From the NCBI GenBank assembly GCA_004794655.1, contig SMMW01000092.1:368288-432287 (forward strand): a DNA stretch of 64,000 nt, read 5' to 3'. This document shows, one piece after another, positions 10,829-22,781 of the stretch. The notes beneath the pieces were generated by a model. That model saw only the letters and a list, made by a program, of their open reading frames with translations. It did no database searches and was not told where the DNA came from. Source of the stretch: Marisa cornuarietis (lineage: Eukaryota; Mollusca; Gastropoda; Architaenioglossa; Ampullariidae). The position numbers and the translations under genes are program-made. How positions within the stretch are numbered: position 1 is the stretch's first letter; every line of letters begins with the position of its first letter.

Positions 10829-12892
10829 GTAGTCAAGAATGTGGGAACAATGTAACATGAGGGACCAGTCAGTACAGTAAGTAGTCTAGAATGTAGGAAT
10901 AATGTAACATGAGGGACCAGTCAGTACAGTAAGTAGTCTAGAATGTAGGAACAATGTAACATGAGGGACCAGTCAGTACAGTAAGTAGTCTAGAATGTAG
11001 GCACAATATAACAAGAGGGACCAGTCAGTACAGTAAGTAGTCTAGAATGTAGGAACAATGTAACATGAGGGACCAGTCAGTACAGTAAGTAGTCTAGAAT
11101 GTAGGCACAATGTAACATGAGGGACCAGTCAGTACAGTAAGTAGTCTAGAATGTAGGCACAATGTAACATGAGGGACCAGTCAGTACAGTAAGTAGTCTA
11201 GAATGTAGGCACAATGTAACAAGAGGGACCAGTCAGTACAGTAAGTAGTCTAGAATGTAGGAACAATGTAACATGAGGGATCAGTCAACCTGTACAGTAC
11301 GTAGTCTAGAATGTAGGAACAATGTAACATGAGGGACCAGTCAGTACAGTAAGTAGTCTAGAATGTAGGCACAATGTAACATGAGGGACCAGTCAGTACA
11401 GTAAGTAGTCTAGAATGTATGCACAATGTAACAAGAGGGACCAGTCAGTACAGTAAGTAGTCTAGAATGTAGGAACAATGTAACATGAGGGATCAGTCAA
11501 CCTGTACAGTACGTAGTCTAGAATGTAGGAACAATGTAACATGAGGGACCAGTCAGTACAGTAAGTAGTCTAGAATGTAGGCACAATGTAACATGAGGGA
11601 CCAGTCAGTACAGTAAGTAGTCTAGAATGTAGGCACAATGTAACATGAGGGACCAGTCAGTACAGTAAGTAGTCTAGAATGTATGCACAATGTAACAAGA
11701 GGGACCAGTCAGTACAGTAAGTAGTCTAGAATGTAGGAACAATGTAACATGAGGGATCAGTCAACCTGTACAGTAAGTAGTCTAGAGTGTAGGAACAATG
11801 TAACATGAGGGATCAGTCAGTACAGTAAGTAGTCTAGAATGTAGGCACAATGTAACATGAGGGATCAGTCAGTACAGTAAGTAGTCTAGAATGTAGGAAC
11901 AATGTAACACGAGGGACCAGTCAGTACAGTAAGTAGTCTAGAATGTAGGAACAATGTAACATGAGGGACCAGTCAGTACAGTAGTCTAGAATGTAGGAAC
12001 AATGTAACACGAGGGACCAGTCAGTACAGTAGTCTAGAATGTAGGAACAATGTAACATGTGGGACCAGTCAGTACAGTAAGTAGTCTAGAATGTAGGAAC
12101 AATGTAACATGAGGGACCAGTCAGTACAGTAGTCTAGAATGTAGGAACAATGTAACACGAGGGACCAGTCAGTACAGTAGTATAGAATGTAGGAACAATG
12201 TAACATGTGGGACCAGTCAGTACAGTAAGTAGTCTAGAATGTAGGAACAATGTAACATGTGGGACCAGTCAGTAAAGTAAGTAGTCTAGAATGTAGGAAC
12301 AATGTAACATGAGGGACCAGTCAGTACAGTAAGTAGTCTAGAATGTAGGAACAATGTAACATGTGGGACCAGTCAGTACAGTAAGTAGTCTAGAATGTAG
12401 GAACAATGTAACATGAGGGACCAGTCAGTACAGTAAGTAGTCTAGAATGTAGGCACAATGTAACATGTGGGACCAGTCAGTACAGTAAGTAGTCTAGAAT
12501 GTAGGAACAATGTAACATGAGGGACCAGTCAGTACAGTAAGTAGTCTAGAATGTAGGCACAATGTAACATGAGGGACCAGTCAGTACAGTAAGTAGTCTA
12601 GAATGTAGGAACAATGTAACATGAGGGACCAGTCAGTAAAGTAAGTAGTCTAGAATGTAGGCACAATGTAACATGTGGGACCAGTCAGTACAGTAAGTAG
12701 TCTAGAATGTAGGAACAATGTAACATGAGGGACCAGTCAGTACAGTAAGTAGTCTAGAATGTAGGAATTATGCAACATGAGGGACCAGTCAGTACAGTAA
12801 GTAGTCTAGAATGTAGGAATTATGTAACATGAGGGATCAGTCAGTAAAGTAAGTAGTCTAAAATGTAGGACCAATGTAACACGTGGGATGAG
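10829..12892. repeat. 52-bp minisatellite with 48- and 56-bp length variants
   Basis: About 39 copies of a unit built from GTCTAGAATGTAGGAACAAT, GTAACATGAGGGACC and AGTCAGTACAGTAAGTA. Length variants differ by 4 bp: 48-bp units lacking one AGTA occur around 11,975-12,180, and 56-bp units carrying CAACCTGTACAGTA begin near 11,281, 11,493 and 11,757. Point variants (AGGAACAAT against AGGCACAAT, ACATGAGGG against ACATGTGGG, ACAAGAGGG, ACACGAGGG) are shared between neighbouring units, suggesting block duplication. It is ended by decayed units near 12,760-12,890. Confidence 0.95.
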
Positions 12893-13857
12893 TCACTCAG
12901 GAGAGTCCACGACGATTTAGGATTTGGTAAGCCTCCTGAGAAGCATTGCAAAGGCGGCCTTTATTTTCTGTCTGAAGAGGACCTTCTAAACTCCTTGTTA
13001 ATTCCTGTTGCATAAGTGTGCCTACTCACCTACTTAACTGAAAAGTAGGTTAAGTCTGCACAAAGACTGAGGTCAGGGGTCTAACCAATGAGAAATGCGT
13101 TCTGTCGTCGCTGCCTTGCAAGCCACTCCGTCTTCAAACCGCGAGACTCGCATGTTCAAAATGGCAGAAACGAAAAATTTTAAAAAGCGGAAAAAAGAGC
13201 GACAGAGAAATACTCGTACTATTACAAGAAGTGAGCAGAGAGAAGCGAAGGACTTTTCATCTGCCTCTATCATCCTGAATTGCTCGAAAAAGAACTGATC
13301 TGTAGATGACTATAACACAGAAAGTGAATATTATTATATTTATTAAACATTATTTTATTTGTTTATATTCTTACATTATATGAGCTCATTAAAAGTGAAA
13401 ACTATCCAGCAAATCTACGTCGTCATACATTTCAAACGGGTTTGACAAATCCCTGAAGATCCTGTTTCTTCTCTATTGCCGACGCAGGACAAAACAACAA
13501 ACAACGCGATGCCCCGCCATTGTTAGGTCGGAAACTGCCGTTTGCGCATGCGTAAGCAACTCACCTTAGCGAGGCACGACATTATTCCGGGGGCGAGGGA
13601 GCTGTCTTAAATATTAGGAAAGAAATCGCTTGCCTTAAGATGGCCCATGTAACGGGATTTATCGGCATCTTTAGGACAAGACAAGTTTCTTGCGGTTAAA
13701 CTAAGAAAATTGTCTTTGTCTCAGATGGCGAAAAATGGCGCCGCATGGACCATCTTACCTCCTTCAGCAAGCGATTTTCACTCGCGTAAAGAAGGTAAAA
13801 GCTGTTATGGGGGTAAAGAGCATGGATACGCCTGACTTCAAGATGTCGTTTTCTGTC
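12893..13857. other. No gene supported; small basic open frame at 13,095-13,298
   Basis: The plus strand has a 67-codon open frame (13,095-13,298) rich in Lys and Arg (KKRKKERQRNTRTITR), but it overlaps an equally open frame on the minus strand and has no recognised domain. A NRF1-like palindrome TTGCGCATGCGTAA lies near 13,542. I treat the stretch as unique non-coding sequence. Confidence 0.4.
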
Positions 13858-14015
13858 TGGCACAGGAGAGGAGGTCGCTGAATTAACGTTTGCCTCTCGG
13901 CGGCCCGGTTGTTGTCCTGGGTTCAGATCTCGTCTGTTCTTTCTCTTTATGTGGCATCTGCTTTGCCGTGATGCAGTCTTAATTGCTGACTCGGTGTAAA
14001 ACGTCGATTTCCACC
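13858..14015 (+). mobile_element. Degenerate tRNA-derived SINE, same family as the copy at 19.4 kb
   Basis: The B-box region GTCCTGGGTTCAGATCTCGT (near 13,914) is nearly identical to the 19.4-kb SINE. The body then shares TTCTTTCTCT, ATGTGGC, GCCGTGATG, GCTGACTCGG and TGTAAAAC in the same order. The A-box part (GCTGAATTAACGTTTGCC) is decayed, and an internal segment present in the other copy (ACAGGGCTGGCTACC) is missing. It is clearly older than its sister copy. Confidence 0.7.
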
Positions 14016-15149
14016 CTACCCCCATCCCTCCCCAGGATGAGAATGTGCACTACAAAAAGCACGCTCAGTTAGAATAGTCGCTTTCCCATATCACAGGAAA
14101 GTATAGGAACTGAAGCACCACCAAGTCCCACCAAGCAAGACCTTCATGCCCTCGTCGTATTCTTTCTTGCAACTCACATCAGTAACATTCGGACACAAAC
14201 GCAAGTCAAACCATCAACATGTTAAAGAATGTCCAGCTCGCTGAACGGATTCGCAAGTGAATGTCAGCGACAGCGCATGCGCGGGCACGCCATTTCCAGC
14301 ATGTGCGCGGTGGGCAGTTTGTGCGCTTTGCCTGTTCTCCCCTGTGTTGTGGCGTCCGTCCGTGATTACCTATGTACACATACACATCCTCTGACTCATC
14401 GTGTTCAGACAGGGCCAGCCGCCAAGGAGCACTTGCTGATAAGTGAGACTCGCTTGTTCGCGAGATCCGGCGCTTCTCCCTCGGTCCCCCCCCCCATCTC
14501 CTCCATCCGCTTGTAGCCCCTATACACCTTTTAGCACCCTGCTACCTGTATTAATGGCAGACGACAGGAAACTGACAAAACGCTGGAGTGTTATCCGCAG
14601 CCCTAACACTGGCCCAGGCTGACACCGGCCCTGACCGACATTTCTGCAGTGGAGAGAAACCAGTAAATGGTTGGACAAATAGTAAGATTATCGGACCAAC
14701 AAACAGCAGGATTATCGGACCATCAGCAGTATATCGGAGAGCTGTACAAGACGGTTTCTGAGTCGCTTTCCGCCAAGAGCTACGCAATGGCCTTCAGACA
14801 ATGAGGGAGAAAACATTAAAAGAGAAAAGGAAACGAGGCGGGAGGAAGTTTGCTGTCTGTGGAAATCACTACTTCGGGAGTGAAGTTATAGTGAAATGTG
14901 GTGAGAAGTCGGAACTTTCCTGATATGTCATTGGTTTATTGTTCCTTGGTCCATATGTGCAGTCAGTGCCAGACAGGGGCCGATAAGCCTTCCGATGACG
15001 TTCACATCCTTCACCGACATTGGTGTTCATGACTTGTGTCAGTCACATGATGATGTACAGTCATCCAAGTAGCAGAAACCCAAACTTACCCTCCAATGAG
15101 GGCGAACGACACTCGCAATTTTCCTCAGGTCACACAAACAGAAACCATC
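14016..15149. other. No gene seen
   Basis: Short open frames on both strands without motifs. Visible items are an NRF1-like GCGCATGCGCGG near 14,273 and a short duplicated phrase GATTATCGGACCA near 14,687 and 14,711. No exon is supported. Confidence 0.45.
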
Positions 15150-15750
15150 TGTCACACCAGCTTCAACGTTTGTCGCAAGAATCACAACGTGTGTCACGCC
15201 AACCACGTTTGTCACGCCAACTACCACGTCTGTCACGTGAACCACCACTTTTGTCATGCCAACCACCACATTTGTAACGCCAGCAATCACGCAAACCACC
15301 ACATTCGTCATGCCAACCACCTCGTTTGTCACGCCGACCACCACGTCTGTCACGCGAACTACCACGTTTGTCACGCCAACCACCTCTTCCGTCAACGTTT
15401 GTACCGCCAACCACCATGTTTGTCACGAGTACTACCATGTCTGTCACGCCAACCACCACGTTTGTCATGCAAACCACCACCTTTGTACCGATAATCACCA
15501 TGTTTGTCATGCCAATCATAACGTTTGTCACGCCATCCACCATATCTGTCACGGCAGCCACCACGTCTGTCACGCCAACAACCACATTTGTCACACCAAC
15601 CACCATGTCTGTCACACCAACCACTATATCTGTCACGCCAACCACCACGTCTGTCACGCCAACAACCACATTTGCCACACCAACCACCATGTCTGTCACA
15701 CCAACCGCCATATCTGTCACGCCACCACGTCTGTCCCAACGAACACCATG
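15150..15750. repeat. 21-bp minisatellite, open in several frames on both strands
   Basis: About 28 copies of a 21-bp unit close to GTCACGCCAACCACCACGTT. Because 21 is a multiple of three and the unit lacks stops in most frames, both strands carry long open frames here: plus-strand readings are Thr/Val/Pro-rich (TTTFVTP repeats) or His/Cys-rich (VCHANHH repeats), minus-strand readings are Val/Gly-rich (GVTNVVV). With several frames equally open and no signal peptide or non-repetitive coding flank, a repeat origin is preferred over a mucin-like gene. Confidence 0.85.
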
Positions 15751-16675
15751 CAAACGTTATCAGGGGAGGCAACAAAGTGACAGGTTTGCTCGCTGCCAAA
15801 GACTTTACAGCCGCACAAGCGATCGCAACAAGTTTTTCAAACACCACAAAGGGACTGGAATCAGTTTTTTGAAGCACCACAAGGGGACAGAGTAAGTTTT
15901 TACAACATCACAAGCGAGCATTTCACATCTGTATGTCTTATGATTAATAATGTCTTAATCAAATATTCCAGATGGAAAAGACTGCAACACACTTTGTTTA
16001 CTAGAAACCTTCCAAAATACTGTCTTAGTATTAGTATTCGTATTCCATCACGAATTTATATTTCTATGGGACTGCTAGCGCTAGACAGCAGTCAAGTCTA
16101 TTCAGACATATTCGAGTTCTCGGTGAAATTAGTTTAATTATAACAATGTTTTTTTAACATTAGCAAGTCATTTTTACGAGGCTAAGAACTGTACCGCATA
16201 CTCACGAAAAAAAAGTTGATCAACACGCAACATGTCTGCAGCTACTTTGCCTCCTATGAAGGCCTTTCTTGAAGCACGAATGTCGTATCGGAGGGGGTTT
16301 TGTATTAAAAGGTGTGAAAGAACCACAAACAAATATGAGGAGAGTGATGCTTCAGGAAGTGAAGTCTTGAGAAAGAAGAAATCCACAGCCGATAGAAGCA
16401 CTAGAATGCACGAAAAAATTAAACAGCGCTACGTTTGTGTCACTGAGCATCAGGAAAGTGAAAAAATAACAACAAAGAGCAAATTACATGCTGCAAAATA
16501 CACGCTGATCAACAAGAGTGGAAAAATGTCATCCCTGGTCTGGTACAATTTGCTTGTTTATGTTGAAATAAATTTTTAATAAATAATAAACGGACTCTAT
16601 AATTGTACTTGACACTGGAAAAATTTTCCCAATGTAGATGCTCCAAACGTTTTCCTATGCACCATGTAAATGAGT
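15751..16675. other. No gene supported; basic open frame at 16,232-16,579
   Basis: A 115-codon plus-strand frame (16,232-16,579) codes a Lys/Arg/Ser-rich peptide (SEVLRKKKSTADRSTRMHEK) ending in TAATAAATAATAA. Composition differs from the repeats around it, but there is no recognised domain and no visible promoter or splice evidence. It may be chance, or a decayed exon or element; I do not assign it. Confidence 0.3.
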
Positions 16676-16880
16676 ATCATGTCTCATGTCCAGACCTGGC
16701 CTGTCTCATGACCAGGTATGTCCTGTCTCATGTCGGGTATGGCCTGTCTCATGTCCAGACCTGGCCTGTCTCATGACCAGGTATGTCCTGTCTCATGTCG
16801 GGTATGGCCTGTCTCATGTCCAGACCTGGCCTGTCTCATGACCAGACCTGGCCTGTCTCATCTCCAGGTATGGTTTATCT
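16676..16880. repeat. 65-bp tandem repeat, about three copies
   Basis: Copies begin at 16,688, 16,753 and 16,818 with GTCCAGACCTGGCCTGTCTC. Each unit is itself made of related sub-blocks around GTCTCATG and CCAGGTATG, so it is a higher-order repeat of an older ~20-bp unit. Confidence 0.85.
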
Positions 16881-18261
16881 TATACCCACATGAGTAAGGA
16901 TATTCACGTGTCCAAGTTTAACAGAAGGTCAGCTACCTGCCCTCTGTCTCATTTATCTCACATCGTTCAGTCATGTATGGCTGATGAACAATGTACCTTA
17001 TGTACCTCCACACAAATGTCTGCCACAGTGGTTTTTTCAGGTGACTAGGCTGAGCTCAAAATGTCAGATTCTGAGAATGAAACCTTTCGTTCTTGACATG
17101 CAAGCTTGTAAACATAAATCCACGGGGACAATTAATGGCAACTCAAAAGTCAAGGCAACAGCCAATGACAAAACTCATGAGTGGAGTTGCTCAGATTGTT
17201 GAACAGAGCAGCTCAGCTCATGAACTCAGCTCAGTCATCTGAAATAAAAGATGTCCTGGTTGACTGGTGGCTCGTTTCATGGCGGACATGTTTTATGTTG
17301 GCTATGATGACACAGAAAGGGAGCCCCGTTTAGTGCTCATAGACTCGGACGCAAGGCCTTGTTGTTTAAGTTGAGGGCGGAGAACAGAGGCGGGTAGGCA
17401 ATCTCACGGAGGCCATTGATAAGGTGACTATACATGGGTCGCGTACCCGTACCTGTAAGGTAAACTCTTAGATGAAGATACGCTCGGCAAGGGGTCTCAT
17501 CCATCACCGTCCGCTTTCCCTCCTCGGACCGCAGACACCTTTGCCTCCCCCCTCCCCCGCGCCCTCCCGTCTCAGGGGCCTCCACCTTGTGCAAACTTAA
17601 GGTTTCTATGGTCGCGTTACCTGCCGCTGACGCAACGGGCCCCGCCATTGTTAGCTGCTGGCGGCACAGATCAGGGGGGCCGGACTGCGTGTGACAGCGG
17701 AAAGAATACATCAAAGCGGAATAGCAGGATGGTTTCAAACCGTAAACGGCAAGTTTGTAAGGCCTGTTGTGCAGCACGTCACGGCCAGCCGTAGTCTGCA
17801 GCACGTCACTGTTACGCTCACTCGATCGCACGTCACTTTTATTTTATGGACGCCTGCAGTCGCACCCAAAATGGTGTGTGTGTGTGTGTGTGAATGAGTG
17901 AGTGTGTGAGAGAGAGAGAGCATAGGAGCAAATAGCAAAAAACAAAAAAAACAAAAAACAAAAACGAAGGGTAGATGGATGGGCAAAACATGGGTAAAAT
18001 ATAGTCCGGGGCAGGTGTAAATCAGGGTTTAGTGGGCCTGCAGTAGCAATGCCTTGGAGTTCCGGATACGCAGGTGTATGTCAGTTATAATTAGCTCTGG
18101 GCCCCGATATACAAGCTGCATCAGTCTACGACTGTTAGACCAGAGGCTCGTTTAGGACCTTAGGACAAGAAGAAAGGTTTTGTGAGACAAGGAGTAAATG
18201 CCACTTATCAAATGGGACAGAAAGTACGAAGGTTAGGACGCAAGACAGAACCAGAAATACG
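16881..18261. other. No gene seen; (GT)n microsatellite at about 17,874-17,892
   Basis: Unique sequence with overlapping open frames on both strands around 17,337-17,900, none with a known motif. A short (TG)n tract near 17,874-17,892 is followed by GAGTGAGTGTGTGAGAGAGA. No gene can be supported. Confidence 0.45.
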
Positions 18262-18420
18262 GTCATATAGGACAGGAAGTCAGGTCAATGTGATAGGAAA
18301 TAAGTTCATATAGGACAGGAAGTCAGATCAATGTGATAGGAAATAAGTTCATATGGGACAGGAAGTCAGGTCAATGTGATAGGAAATAAGTTCATATGGG
18401 ACAGGAAGTCAGACAGTCAA
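18262..18420. repeat. 43-bp tandem repeat, about four copies
   Basis: Units start at about 18,262, 18,305, 18,348 and 18,391 with TCATATAGGACAGGAAGTCA or TCATATGGGACAGGAAGTCA and continue with GGTCAATGTGATAGGAAATA. The surrounding kilobase (18,180-18,620) carries scattered GACAGGAAGT phrases, so an older, larger repeat field has decayed around it. Confidence 0.85.
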
Positions 18421-19102
18421 ATGGGACGTAAAGTACAAAGGTTACATGGGACAGGAAGTTAGATTAGATAAGACAGGAAATATGCATGTTTGAAGGCATC
18501 GAACATGAGAATGCTAGATGCGACAGGAAGCAAGAAAGGATGTTAGACACAAAGTAAGAATGCTTTACGGGGGATGGGCAGAGTGGAAGTTATTTAAAGG
18601 AGACAGGAAGTCAGACTATCATATGAGAAGAATCTGAAAAATGGAAGGAATTAAGATCGGTATGTTGGACACACATTTAAAACAAAATTGTTACATGAGA
18701 GAGGATGGCAGGAATTTCAGTGGGACACGAATGCGCAAGAATTCGAGGTGTGACCTGAAGCAAGAGGGGATCAGGAAGCCAGGGGGTAGTAAAGTCATGA
18801 ATAACAATATTTGATGGAACACGAAGTGAGAACGTTAGCCTGGAAGTAAGAACACCTGGGATAAAAAAAAAAGAATTTTAGTTGCATGGAAAGTTAAAAA
18901 AGCTCAGCAAGAGAGAACCTTAAGATGTCACTGATAACTAACAGATCAGTAAGGTCTCAGCAACCCTCCTGTATGTCATGGACAGCAAGCAAAACTAACA
19001 GCTTTAACAGTAATTCACGTTAAATGGTTTTTATGTCTTTTTACATGACAGATAATGTCTGATGTCTTCAGGTTGTGTGTCAAATAGTTTGTAGATATTA
19101 TT
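18421..19102. other. No gene seen; scattered GACAGGAAGT relics
   Basis: Irregularly spaced copies of GACAGGAAGT and related phrases to about 18,620, then unique AT-rich sequence. No open frame of interest. Confidence 0.45.
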
Positions 19103-19196
19103 ACATGTGATATATTAAGTTATCAGAAAAAGTCTATGTTTGTATAAATAACATGTGATATATTAAGTTATCAGAAAAAGTTTATGTTTGTATATG
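19103..19196. repeat. 48-bp tandem duplication
   Basis: ACATGTGATATATTAAGTTA followed by TCAGAAAAAGT occurs at 19,103 and again at 19,151 with one or two changes. A recent simple duplication. Confidence 0.85.
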
Positions 19197-19251
19197 TTCC
19201 GTCAAATGATCTTATGCGCGCGTGTACGTCTGTGTATATGTGCACTAGTGC

Positions 19252-19264
19252 GGGAGTGTGTGTG

Positions 19265-19295
<31 letters not shown>

Positions 19296-19297
19296 TT
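19252..19297. repeat. (TG)n microsatellite
   Basis: Near-perfect TG dinucleotide run with a single CG interruption. Confidence 0.95.
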
Positions 19298-19413
19298 ATA
19301 TCACAGCGATCATCAGGCTCAGTATAGTGTGTATATTTAATACCATGGCTTAGTATCATCATAATAACAAACATCGGCATAATGTAAAGACATGAATATA
19401 GTTCAGTACATGT

Positions 19414-19602
19414 TTTTTTTATTTTTATTGGTGTTTTACGCCGAGCCAGCAACTAAGGCTATATCACGGCAAGGTAGCCAGCCCTGTGAACAGACGCCAC
19501 ATGCAGAGAAAGAACAGCATGTCCGAGACGAGAACTGAACCCAGGACAGCCAACCTTCACTGTATTGGTGACAGGCACTAACCGTTGCGCCACCGGACCA
19601 CC
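19414..19602 (-). mobile_element. tRNA-derived SINE with 11-bp target-site duplication
   Basis: On the minus strand, starting at about 19,600, the head reads TGGTCCGGTGGCGCAACGGT (A box) and later GTCCTGGGTTCAGTTCTCGT (B box). The body is TGTTCTTTCTCTGCATGTGG, GGGCTGGCTACC, GCCGTGATATAGCC and GCTGGCTCGGCGTAAAACAC, with an A-rich tail (CCAATAAAAATAAAAAAAAC). The element is bracketed by TCAGTACATGT at 19,403-19,413 and 19,603-19,613, a perfect 11-bp duplication expected from LINE-type target-primed insertion. Clean boundaries suggest it is among the younger insertions here. Confidence 0.88.
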
Positions 19603-19818
19603 TCAGTACATGTAGTGTTATTCAATATCGCATACATGCGACAGTGGTGACAACAACTAGCAACATATTTTGAGATTGCGGGAGAACGATAGGAAGACAT
19701 AATCACTCAACTAAAAGGTGAAATGAGAGTGGAACTCACCTGTGCAGGTGGGTAGCGCTTTAAACCATGTGGCGGGTATAAACCTCTTGTTGGTCAACAG
19801 ACCCACCTTCTGAGCCTC

Positions 19819-20158
19819 GTGGTGGTGAACAGTGCCGGCGATGACACTACGTGGTGGTGAACAGTGCCGGCGATGACACTACGTGTTGGTGAACAGTGCC
19901 GGCGATGACACTACGTGTTGGTGAACAGTGCCGGCGATGACACTACGTGTTGGTGAACAGTGCCGGCGATGACATTAAGTGTTGGTGAACAGTCCCGGGG
20001 ATGACACTAAGTGTTGGTGAACAGTCCCGGGGATGACACTAAGTGTTGGTGAACAGTCCCGGCGATGACATTAAGTGTTGGTGAACAGTGCCGGCGATGA
20101 CACTAGGTTTTGGTGAACAGTCCTGGCGATGACACTACGTGTTGGCGAACAGTCCCGC
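19819..20158. repeat. 32-bp minisatellite
   Basis: About ten copies of GTGTTGGTGAACAGTGCCGG followed by CGATGACACTAC. Variation is concentrated at GTGCCGGCG/GTCCCGGGG and at ACTACG/ATTAAG, with adjacent units sharing variants. Confidence 0.92.
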
Positions 20159-21990
20159 CACTCTTTTACTCTTGTTCCACCTCATAGCCTGCAAGGAAAA
20201 CACACTTGATACATAAGCTACATCAGGCGAAGACTATATTGCCCATCAATCATCTTCTCTGACTGGGGTCCTACAGTCAACAACTGCTGATGTGTGTGTG
20301 TGTGTGTGAGTGTTAGGGGGGGGGTCCTTCTCTCCTCCCGCTCTCTCTACCTCACACCTCCCCTCCCTCACCTGTGCGTGCGTGCGTGCGTGCGTGCGTG
20401 CGTGTGTGCATCGACATGTGATAAATGTTTGTGTAGAAAGATATTACATCTTCTCTCATTGCCATGTTTGTTTTTGCCACCAGTCAGGACCCTGGTCAGG
20501 TTGATGAGAGTGGTCCACCGGCAGCTGACTCGGTGTTAAGATGGAAAAGAGAGTTTAACGCATTGTTAGGCTGTTATTGACAGGCGACCTGTATTAACCT
20601 CTCTTACAGCTCACTCTTATTTAAGTGGCGTTAAGCGAGCGCCTGCCGCACCCACCGACTCGGGGGGAGGGAGGGAAGGGGAGCGCGCCCGGGATGGTGG
20701 GGGGGGGGGAAAGCACGAGTCCAGCCAGGCAGGTAAAATCAATTTTTTTCATCTCTGCTGCTGGAATTGTCTCCTAGCATTGCAGATGCAGTTCGGTCGC
20801 AGTAATTGTACAGGCTCTCGTCATGAGACAAAAGATTGCACGGCAGTCTGTTTTCCATCTCTTGTAATGGGGCTATCTTGCCAGTTTGCTGAGTGGACTG
20901 TGTGTGTGTGTGTGAGGGGGGAGGGGATGGGAAGTGGAGAGTCTATTCTTACTTTGTACACTATGTCAGTCGATTTACATGGCATGTTTGTACGTGTTTG
21001 TGCGCATAGTGCATGCTGTAAGTACTGTAGTGTACTGGTGACCTATGTTTCAAGCTCTCGCGCATGCGTGAGTCGTACGGCCGCTAGCTGAGGACAAGTA
21101 CTCTGTATCATAAACATAACGAATGACAACAAGAACAACATGTAGCAATATCAGCTATTTCCTCGCCCCCTCCCCCCAGTCCAATCTTTCTCAGTGTAAC
21201 AGCTTCCAACAAATCACACCCCGCCACCACCCCCACCCCCACCCTTTTCTCATGTCGTCGTGTTCACTGTCACTAAATTTCATTTGGAAGCTCGATTTTT
21301 GCTTTAGCTTCAGCCTTCTCCTGGGGGTCACATGCGACATGTGCCAAGCGGCGAGCCTGTAATTGAACAGTCGTTGTCTGTCCCCCTCCCAACCCTCCCT
21401 TACTCTCCAGCGTCTCACGCCACCGCCACACCTACCACAACGACAACCTTCACAGTCGTCTGCCGTTTGATAGCTTGTCTCCGCTGTGCCCGCCGTTGGC
21501 TGTAAGGGTCCTTCAGTCGCCGCCATCGATTTTTCTAATGGGACTTAGATGCAGAGCTGCGGCCTCAACGAGCTCTGAGCGCAACGTCGAGACGGACTTC
21601 GCAGTTGTCTCCCCGGATAGTCCAGGGGGCGGCACGTGTGGCCGTGTTGCAGGCTCCACTAACTGCAGGGCATCGGCTGCCAGACTTTGGAGGATCTTTG
21701 CTCCACCCCCGCCGCTCCCTGTCATTGGGCACATAGGCGCTGTCACAAACGTTTGGACCTCTGCCCCGTCGAGTGAAACTGTTGGCTTCTTTAGAGAGAG
21801 CTAAACGATCCTGACTCGATACCCAGTTGGACTCCCTCGTTGTAATCTTAAACTCCTCAACCTTTGGTGACAAGACATCTCTTATTAAAGAGTTATCAGA
21901 AAGCGATATAAAATTAGGCTCAAAGCGGCTGGAAAAGTAAGAGAACAGAACGATCGTTAGTTTGTTACAAATATTTGTTCTGAATTTTCA
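20159..21990. other. No gene seen; microsatellites and CpG-bearing patch
   Basis: Includes (GT)n at about 20,291-20,309, a (GTGC)n tract at about 20,374-20,404, a G-run near 20,700 and (GT)n near 20,898. Around 21,040-21,090 there is CGCGCATGCGTG, an NRF1-like word. Open frames on both strands across 21,190-21,870 are chance frames in GC-rich sequence; no domain is recognised. Confidence 0.45.
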
Positions 21991-22000
21991 TTTATCTTTC

Positions 22001-22047
<47 letters not shown>
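22001..22047. repeat. (CA)n microsatellite
   Basis: A long uninterrupted CA dinucleotide run of about 23 repeats, likely polymorphic. Confidence 0.95.
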
Positions 22048-22049
<2 letters not shown>

Positions 22050-22781
22050 GCTACTACATCAAAAACATGTCATCTCCGTATTATGTCTGTGGAGATATAA
22101 TGTTCTTGTACCTGAATGTATTCACTTCCTACAGTTGTTTTCCCCTACCACGTGCACGAAGCACAGTGGACGATAGTCGGATGTTTGCAAGCGAATCAAG
22201 CCAGACAACAAAAACTGGTTGGCTGTTACAACTTCTCTTTGAACCTGTAACTGGGAAGACAGGTTGTTGCCAAACAAAGTCCAGAAAGTTGATGCTCGAG
22301 ATTTCACTGGAACCACAGAGAGGCAGCAAAATGGCGGGGACTAGACAGTTGGTCTGCTGAGGGACCTTCCAAAACGAACAGCGCGACATGTGAAACAAGG
22401 ATCAACAGGTTTCTCTTGAGCCATGAGAACAGCCATTTTCTCCCCTACTCTCTTTTGAGGGAAAGTGAAGTAAAGAGGATGTCCGTCTTCAATAAATGAC
22501 CAGGCTCATTTCAAGATCCCCCCACCCCTCAACTCCAATTTTCTGCTCAATGCGAAAACGGGCAGATGGTTAAAAAGAAAGAGTTTAAATAAAGATAGGG
22601 GAGGGGGAGAGAGAGAAAGGAGTCGGAAACAATGGAAAATCATCTGGTCTTTGTAAACGAGGCTGCTACTGAGCAGCGAGTCAAAAATAATTTAAAGACA
22701 TGGCAACGCCGAGCTCAAAGAGGCTAATACCATCAGTATGCCGGGGCGTATTCATCGCCAGCCTGTGGAGTGGGCGAGGGC

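Noticed and set aside
10829..12892. CRISPR array
   Set aside because: Units are contiguous with no unique spacers, and the sequence is clearly eukaryotic; the same applies to the other arrays.
13095..13298. Small basic protein gene
   Set aside because: Opposite strand is equally open over the same bases and no homology is recognised.
15163..15895. Long overlapping open frames that look like Thr-rich or His/Cys-rich proteins
   Set aside because: They follow from a 21-bp repeat without stops; several frames on both strands are equally open and there is no flanking coding sequence.
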